Shown: positions 5,585-8,818 of the stretch, piece by piece
Position numbering within the stretch: position 1 is the stretch's first letter
Layout: every line of letters starts with the position of its first letter
Origin: Rhodobacteraceae bacterium UBA6273
GTDB taxonomy: Bacteria > Pseudomonadota > Alphaproteobacteria > Rhodobacterales > Rhodobacteraceae
Assembly (NCBI GenBank): GCA_002440625.1
Contig: DJUV01000173.1
Coordinates: forward strand, 1-8,818
Reading direction: 5' to 3'
DNA: 8,818 nucleotides
The notes under the pieces: model-generated
Databases searched by the model: none
The model's input: only the letters and a program-made list of their open reading frames with translations
What the model was told of the DNA's origin: nothing
Made by a program: the position numbers and the translations under genes

Positions 5585-5812
5585 ATGGATACGAGATACG
5601 AATTCGGACCCGAAGGCGGCGACAAGATCGTCTATGTCCGCCCGGTCGCGGTTGCCGAACTGCCCGACGAACTGCGCGATCAGGCGATGGGCCTCGACAC
5701 CGTCTATGCGGTGCATGATGCGACGGGCGAAAGGCTTGCCCTGGTGAAGGACCGCCAGCTTGCCTTCATCGTCGCCCGGCAGAACGACATGGCCCCGGTC
5801 AGCGTTCACTGA
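5585..5812 (+). CDS. DUF1150 family protein, partner gene of hsp20
   Basis: A 75-residue acidic protein, likely cytosolic, with no signal peptide or membrane segment. The pattern KIVYVRPVAVAELP (17-30) ... LDTVYAVHDATGERLALVKDR and a C-terminal FIVARQNDMAPVSVH matches DUF1150, a family of unknown function that I know mainly from alphaproteobacteria and often directly after hsp20. A strong ribosome site AGGAG lies 7-8 bases before the ATG. It starts 11 bases after the hsp20 stop, so it is almost surely co-transcribed and heat-inducible. A role as a cofactor or regulator of Hsp20 is inference from the context only. Confidence 0.85.
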   Translation: MDTRYEFGPEGGDKIVYVRPVAVAELPDELRDQAMGLDTVYAVHDATGERLALVKDRQLAFIVARQNDMAPVSVH

Positions 5813-5827
5813 CCCTAACGCCTTTAC

Positions 5828-5850
5828 GGTCGGGCGATGCCTGCCCGGCC
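5828..5850. terminator. Possible two-way terminator between convergent genes
   Basis: GGTCGGGC (5828-5835), loop gatgcct, GCCCGGCC (5843-5850): an 8-bp stem with one G-T pair. It lies between the DUF1150 stop (5812) and the end of the minus-strand gene at 5867. T-runs on both sides are short (cgttgccttt on +, accgtaaagg on -), so termination strength is uncertain. Confidence 0.45.
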
Positions 5851-5866
5851 GTGCGTTGCCTTTAGG

Positions 5867-6220
5867 TCAGGAAAGCTGAAACTTCCGTCCCTTGAACCGC
5901 CCGGCGGTGATGACCATCGTGCGACCGCCGGCATTTTCGTCGATATAGAAGAGATCGGGTTTCGCCGCGCGTTTGCGCTTGGCCTTGACCAATCCCTCGG
6001 CGTCTACGGTCCAGGTGCCGGCATAGCCTGTCCCGTCGGCATTGCTGACCGAGAAGGTACCATCGGACCTGAAGTCGAACGTCGAACCGACGTCTGTGTC
6101 GAAGGCACCGGTCTGGAAGAAGGCCTTGACCTCTCCACCGGTCAACGGCTCGGCAAGGGAAGGTCCGGACAACATTGCGGCGAGGGCAACAGCCAAGCCA
6201 ACTGATCGGGCATATAGCAT
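5867..6220 (-). CDS. Small exported protein of unknown function
   Basis: I do not recognise a family with certainty. The product has 117 residues. MLYARSVGLAVALAAMLSGPSLA is a good signal peptide with a likely cut after SLA (residue 23), so the mature protein of about 94 residues is probably periplasmic. No lipobox cysteine is seen. The mature part starts EPLTGGEVKAFF and continues with alternating strands: TFDFRSDGTFSVSN, GYAGTWTVDAEG, DLFYIDE and RTMVITAGRFKGRKFQLS. DGTF...GTW patterns are common in small lipocalin-like or DUF-type beta-barrel proteins, so such a fold is a guess. The start at 6220 is chosen for the signal peptide and for AAGG eight bases upstream. A longer frame from 6325 would bury the signal peptide. 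It lies 121 bases downstream of the sat-cysC stop on the same strand and may be a separate unit. Confidence 0.75.
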   Translation of the reverse strand: MLYARSVGLAVALAAMLSGPSLAEPLTGGEVKAFFQTGAFDTDVGSTFDFRSDGTFSVSNADGTGYAGTWTVDAEGLVKAKRKRAAKPDLFYIDENAGGRTMVITAGRFKGRKFQLS

Positions 6221-6341
6221 AAGGCACACCTTATCAGAGTTACTCAACAGGTGATCATGAGATAACCCAGCAACTGTGAAGGAGGTTCGGCAAGCCGGAG
6301 ACTGCTTCCCGAGCGCAATTTGCATCAGGCATCACCGTGAA
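6221..6341. other. Gap between sat-cysC and the small exported gene
   Basis: AT-richer than its surroundings. It should hold the end of the sat-cysC message and the promoter of the exported-protein gene, but I see no convincing terminator hairpin with a T-run. The only small symmetries are GAGTTACTC (6236-6244) and TGATCA (6252-6257). Confidence 0.4.
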
Positions 6342-8048
6342 TCAAGCCTTGATCAGACCCATGCTCTCCAGCTTCAGGATCACCTGGTGGGCCGAGCCGT
6401 CGACATCGACATTCTCGGTCTCGACGCGGAGCTCAGGGTTCTCCGGCACTTCGTAGGGGTCTGAGATGCCGGTGAACTCCTTGATCTTGCCTTCGCGGGC
6501 AAGCTTGTAGAGGCCCTTGCGGTCGCGGCGTTCGCATTCCTCGATCGAGGTTGCGACATGGACCTCGATGAAGGCGCCGAAAGCCTCCACCATCTCGCGC
6601 ACGGCGCGGCGGGTGGCGGTGTAGGGCGCGATCGGGGCGCAGATGGCGATGCCGCCGTTCTTGGTGATCTCTGACGCGACATAGCCGATGCGGCGGATGT
6701 TGATGTCGCGGTGTTCCTTGGAGAAGCCAAGTTCCGACGACAGGTGTTTCCTGACCACGTCGCCGTCCAGCAGCGTCACCGGACGCCCGCCCATTTCCAT
6801 CAGCTTGACCATCAGCGCATTGGCGACGGTCGACTTGCCGGACCCCGAAAGGCCGGTGAAGAAGACGGTGAAGCCCTGCTTGGCGCGCGGCGGCGAGGTG
6901 CGGCGAAGCTCCGTCACGACCTCGGGGAAGGAGAACCAGTCGGGGATCTCCAGCCCCTCGCGCAGGCGGCGGCGCAGTTCCGTGCCCGAGATGTCGAGAA
7001 CGGTGGAGCCTTCCGGCACTTCGTCCACAGGGAAGTACTGCGCCTTTTCCTGGACGTAGACCATCTGCTTGAAGTCGACCATCTCGATGCCGACTTCCTT
7101 CTGGTGCTGACGCACCAGTTCCTGAGCGGCATAGGGATCGTAGAAATCCTTGCCCTGGCTGTTCTTGCCCGGCCCGGCATGGTCGCGGCCGACGATGAAA
7201 TGGGTCAGCCCGTGGTTCTTGCGGATGATCGCGTGCCAGAGCGCCTCGCGCGGGCCGCCCATGCGCATGGCAAGGCCAAGCAGCGACAGGTGCGTGGTGG
7301 AGGCCGGATACTTGTCCAGCACCGCCTCATAGCAGCGGACGCGGGTGAAGTGGTCGACGTCGCCCGGCTTGGTCATGCCGACGGTCGGATGGATCAGGAG
7401 GTTCGCCTGCGCTTCCTTGGCTGCGCGGAAGGTCAGTTCCTGGTGCGCGCGGTGCAAGGGGTTCCGGGTCTGGAAGGCGACGATGCGGTTCCAGCCAAGC
7501 TTGCGGAAATAGGCGCGCAGCTCGTTCGGCGTGTCGCGGCGGCCCTTGAAGTCATAGTGGACGGGCTGCTGGATGCCAGTGACCGGGCCGCCAAGATAGA
7601 CCTTGCCGGCCTTGTGATGCAGGTAGTTGACCGCCGGATGGGCGATGTCATCGGCGCCGAAGACGCCTTCGGCTTCCTTCGACTTGTTCGGTACCCATTT
7701 GTCGGTGACCGACAGGATGGCGAGGATCACGCCTTCCTGATCGCGGAGCGCAATGTCCTGACCCGGCTCGACCTTGGCCGCGAACTCCTCGGACACGTCA
7801 AGGTTGACCGGCATCGGCCAGAGCGTGCCGTCGGCCATGCGCATGTTCGCGACCACGCCGTCATAATCGGCTTCGGTCAGGAACCCCTTCAAGGGATGGA
7901 AGCCGCCGTTCATCAGAAGCTCAAGATCGCAGATCTGGCGCGGCGTGAGGTCCCACGAAGGCAGGTTGCCCGCCTCGTGCTTCAGCTTCTGCGCGGATTC
8001 GTAGGAGACATAAAGCTCAGGGATCGGAGCGTGGTTGGGAAGCGACAT
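6342..8048 (-). CDS. sat/cysC: Bifunctional sulfate adenylyltransferase / APS kinase
   Basis: A 568-residue fusion that activates sulfate in the cytosol: ATP sulfurylase makes APS from ATP and sulfate, then APS kinase makes PAPS. Residues about 1-165 are the PUA-like N-terminal domain. The sulfurylase catalytic domain (about 170-390) has QTRNPLHRAH (193-202) and GRDHAGPG (287-294), the two ATP- and sulfate-handling motifs. The kinase domain (about 391-568) has a complete P-loop GLSGSGKST (399-407), LLDGDVVRKHLSSELGFS (427-443) with the APS-binding DGD, and KGLYKLAREGKIKEFTGISDPYE. CAPIAPY (470-476) has Ala where E. coli CysC has the phosphorylated Ser109 (FISPHR). The domain order matches fungal and Aquifex-type enzymes, and the intact P-loop argues for an active kinase. 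The start at 8048 (MSLPNHAPIPELYVSYESA) fits the family; ribosome site weak (GAGG is too far upstream). Confidence 0.96.
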   Translation of the reverse strand: MSLPNHAPIPELYVSYESAQKLKHEAGNLPSWDLTPRQICDLELLMNGGFHPLKGFLTEADYDGVVANMRMADGTLWPMPVNLDVSEEFAAKVEPGQDIALRDQEGVILAILSVTDKWVPNKSKEAEGVFGADDIAHPAVNYLHHKAGKVYLGGPVTGIQQPVHYDFKGRRDTPNELRAYFRKLGWNRIVAFQTRNPLHRAHQELTFRAAKEAQANLLIHPTVGMTKPGDVDHFTRVRCYEAVLDKYPASTTHLSLLGLAMRMGGPREALWHAIIRKNHGLTHFIVGRDHAGPGKNSQGKDFYDPYAAQELVRQHQKEVGIEMVDFKQMVYVQEKAQYFPVDEVPEGSTVLDISGTELRRRLREGLEIPDWFSFPEVVTELRRTSPPRAKQGFTVFFTGLSGSGKSTVANALMVKLMEMGGRPVTLLDGDVVRKHLSSELGFSKEHRDINIRRIGYVASEITKNGGIAICAPIAPYTATRRAVREMVEAFGAFIEVHVATSIEECERRDRKGLYKLAREGKIKEFTGISDPYEVPENPELRVETENVDVDGSAHQVILKLESMGLIKA

Positions 8049-8291
8049 CGCCAAGACGGACCTCATTGTGACGGGCAGGGGCCGAAAAGGCCCGACTTCA
8101 CGCGGCGGCATAGACCCGAACTGCGGTCGGATTCAAGGCGTGGCGGGCCAAAACCCCCGAAATGGGACGGAATCCGCGCCAATTCTGCATTGCAGCGAAA
8201 ACCGTCGTCGCCGGAGCGGAACAAGCGGAACGCCGCAGCCGGATTAGGCCATTTTCGCGAACGCAAGCCCTGCCGGGTTGCTGAGCGCGGC
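8049..8291 (-). promoter_or_regulatory. Leader and promoter region of sat-cysC
   Basis: This 243-base gap holds no convincing gene. Read on the minus strand, a hairpin GGGCC-ttttc-GGCCC lies at 8093 to 8079, about 30 bases before the sat-cysC ATG. A poor sigma-70-like pair, TTGAAT (8131-8136) and TATGCC (8107-8112) with 18 bases between, could be the promoter. I see no SAM or cysteine riboswitch and no clear terminator for trxB. Frames running through it on both strands look like chance. Confidence 0.3.

Positions 8292-8818
<527 letters not shown>

Noticed and set aside
8049..8291. Riboswitch upstream of the sulfate-activation gene
   Set aside because: Only one short hairpin (8079-8093) is visible; no SAM-II or other aptamer pattern that I can recognise.

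Overview
The window looks like a chromosomal piece of a high-GC alphaproteobacterium of the Rhodobacteraceae (Rhodobacterales). The reasons are the protein styles (GreA/GreB-type factor opening MSRAFVKED, Hsp20 opening MSKLT, DUF1150, YdcH/DUF465, fused Sat-CysC), the dense GC-rich coding on both strands, and the short palindromic repeats. The genus cannot be told from the sequence alone. Most of the window is housekeeping. I see no CRISPR array, tRNA, rRNA, defence island or clear undescribed multi-gene system.

Layout. Positions 1-976 are the right part of a dead IS5-family insertion sequence on the + strand. Its transposase is broken by an internal deletion and by two short palindromic inserts. 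Positions 977-1387 are non-coding and packed with small hairpins. On the minus strand follow a GreA/GreB-family factor (1388-1882) and, overlapping it by ATGA, a NUDIX hydrolase (1879-2331). Back to back with these, on the + strand, is an exported lipase-like alpha/beta hydrolase (2407-3150), whose stop codon overlaps that of purK. The minus-strand block purK (3147-4220), purE (4213-4698) and a YdcH/DUF465 protein (4761-4979) comes next; purEK appears to have its own promoter. Divergent from it are hsp20 (5157-5573, with a heat-shock-like promoter) and a DUF1150 gene (5585-5812). The minus strand then carries a small exported protein of unknown function (5867-6220), the bifunctional sulfate adenylyltransferase/APS kinase (6342-8048) and the C-terminal half of thioredoxin reductase trxB (8292 to the window edge).

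How the genes work together. PurE and PurK do the two-step carboxylation of AIR in purine synthesis. Sat-CysC turns sulfate into PAPS for assimilation; in many bacteria PAPS reduction uses thioredoxin kept reduced by TrxB, so the trxB neighbour is functionally plausible. Hsp20 and DUF1150 form a two-gene stress unit. The most unusual part is 180-1350, where several short palindromes cluster and two have inserted into the transposase.
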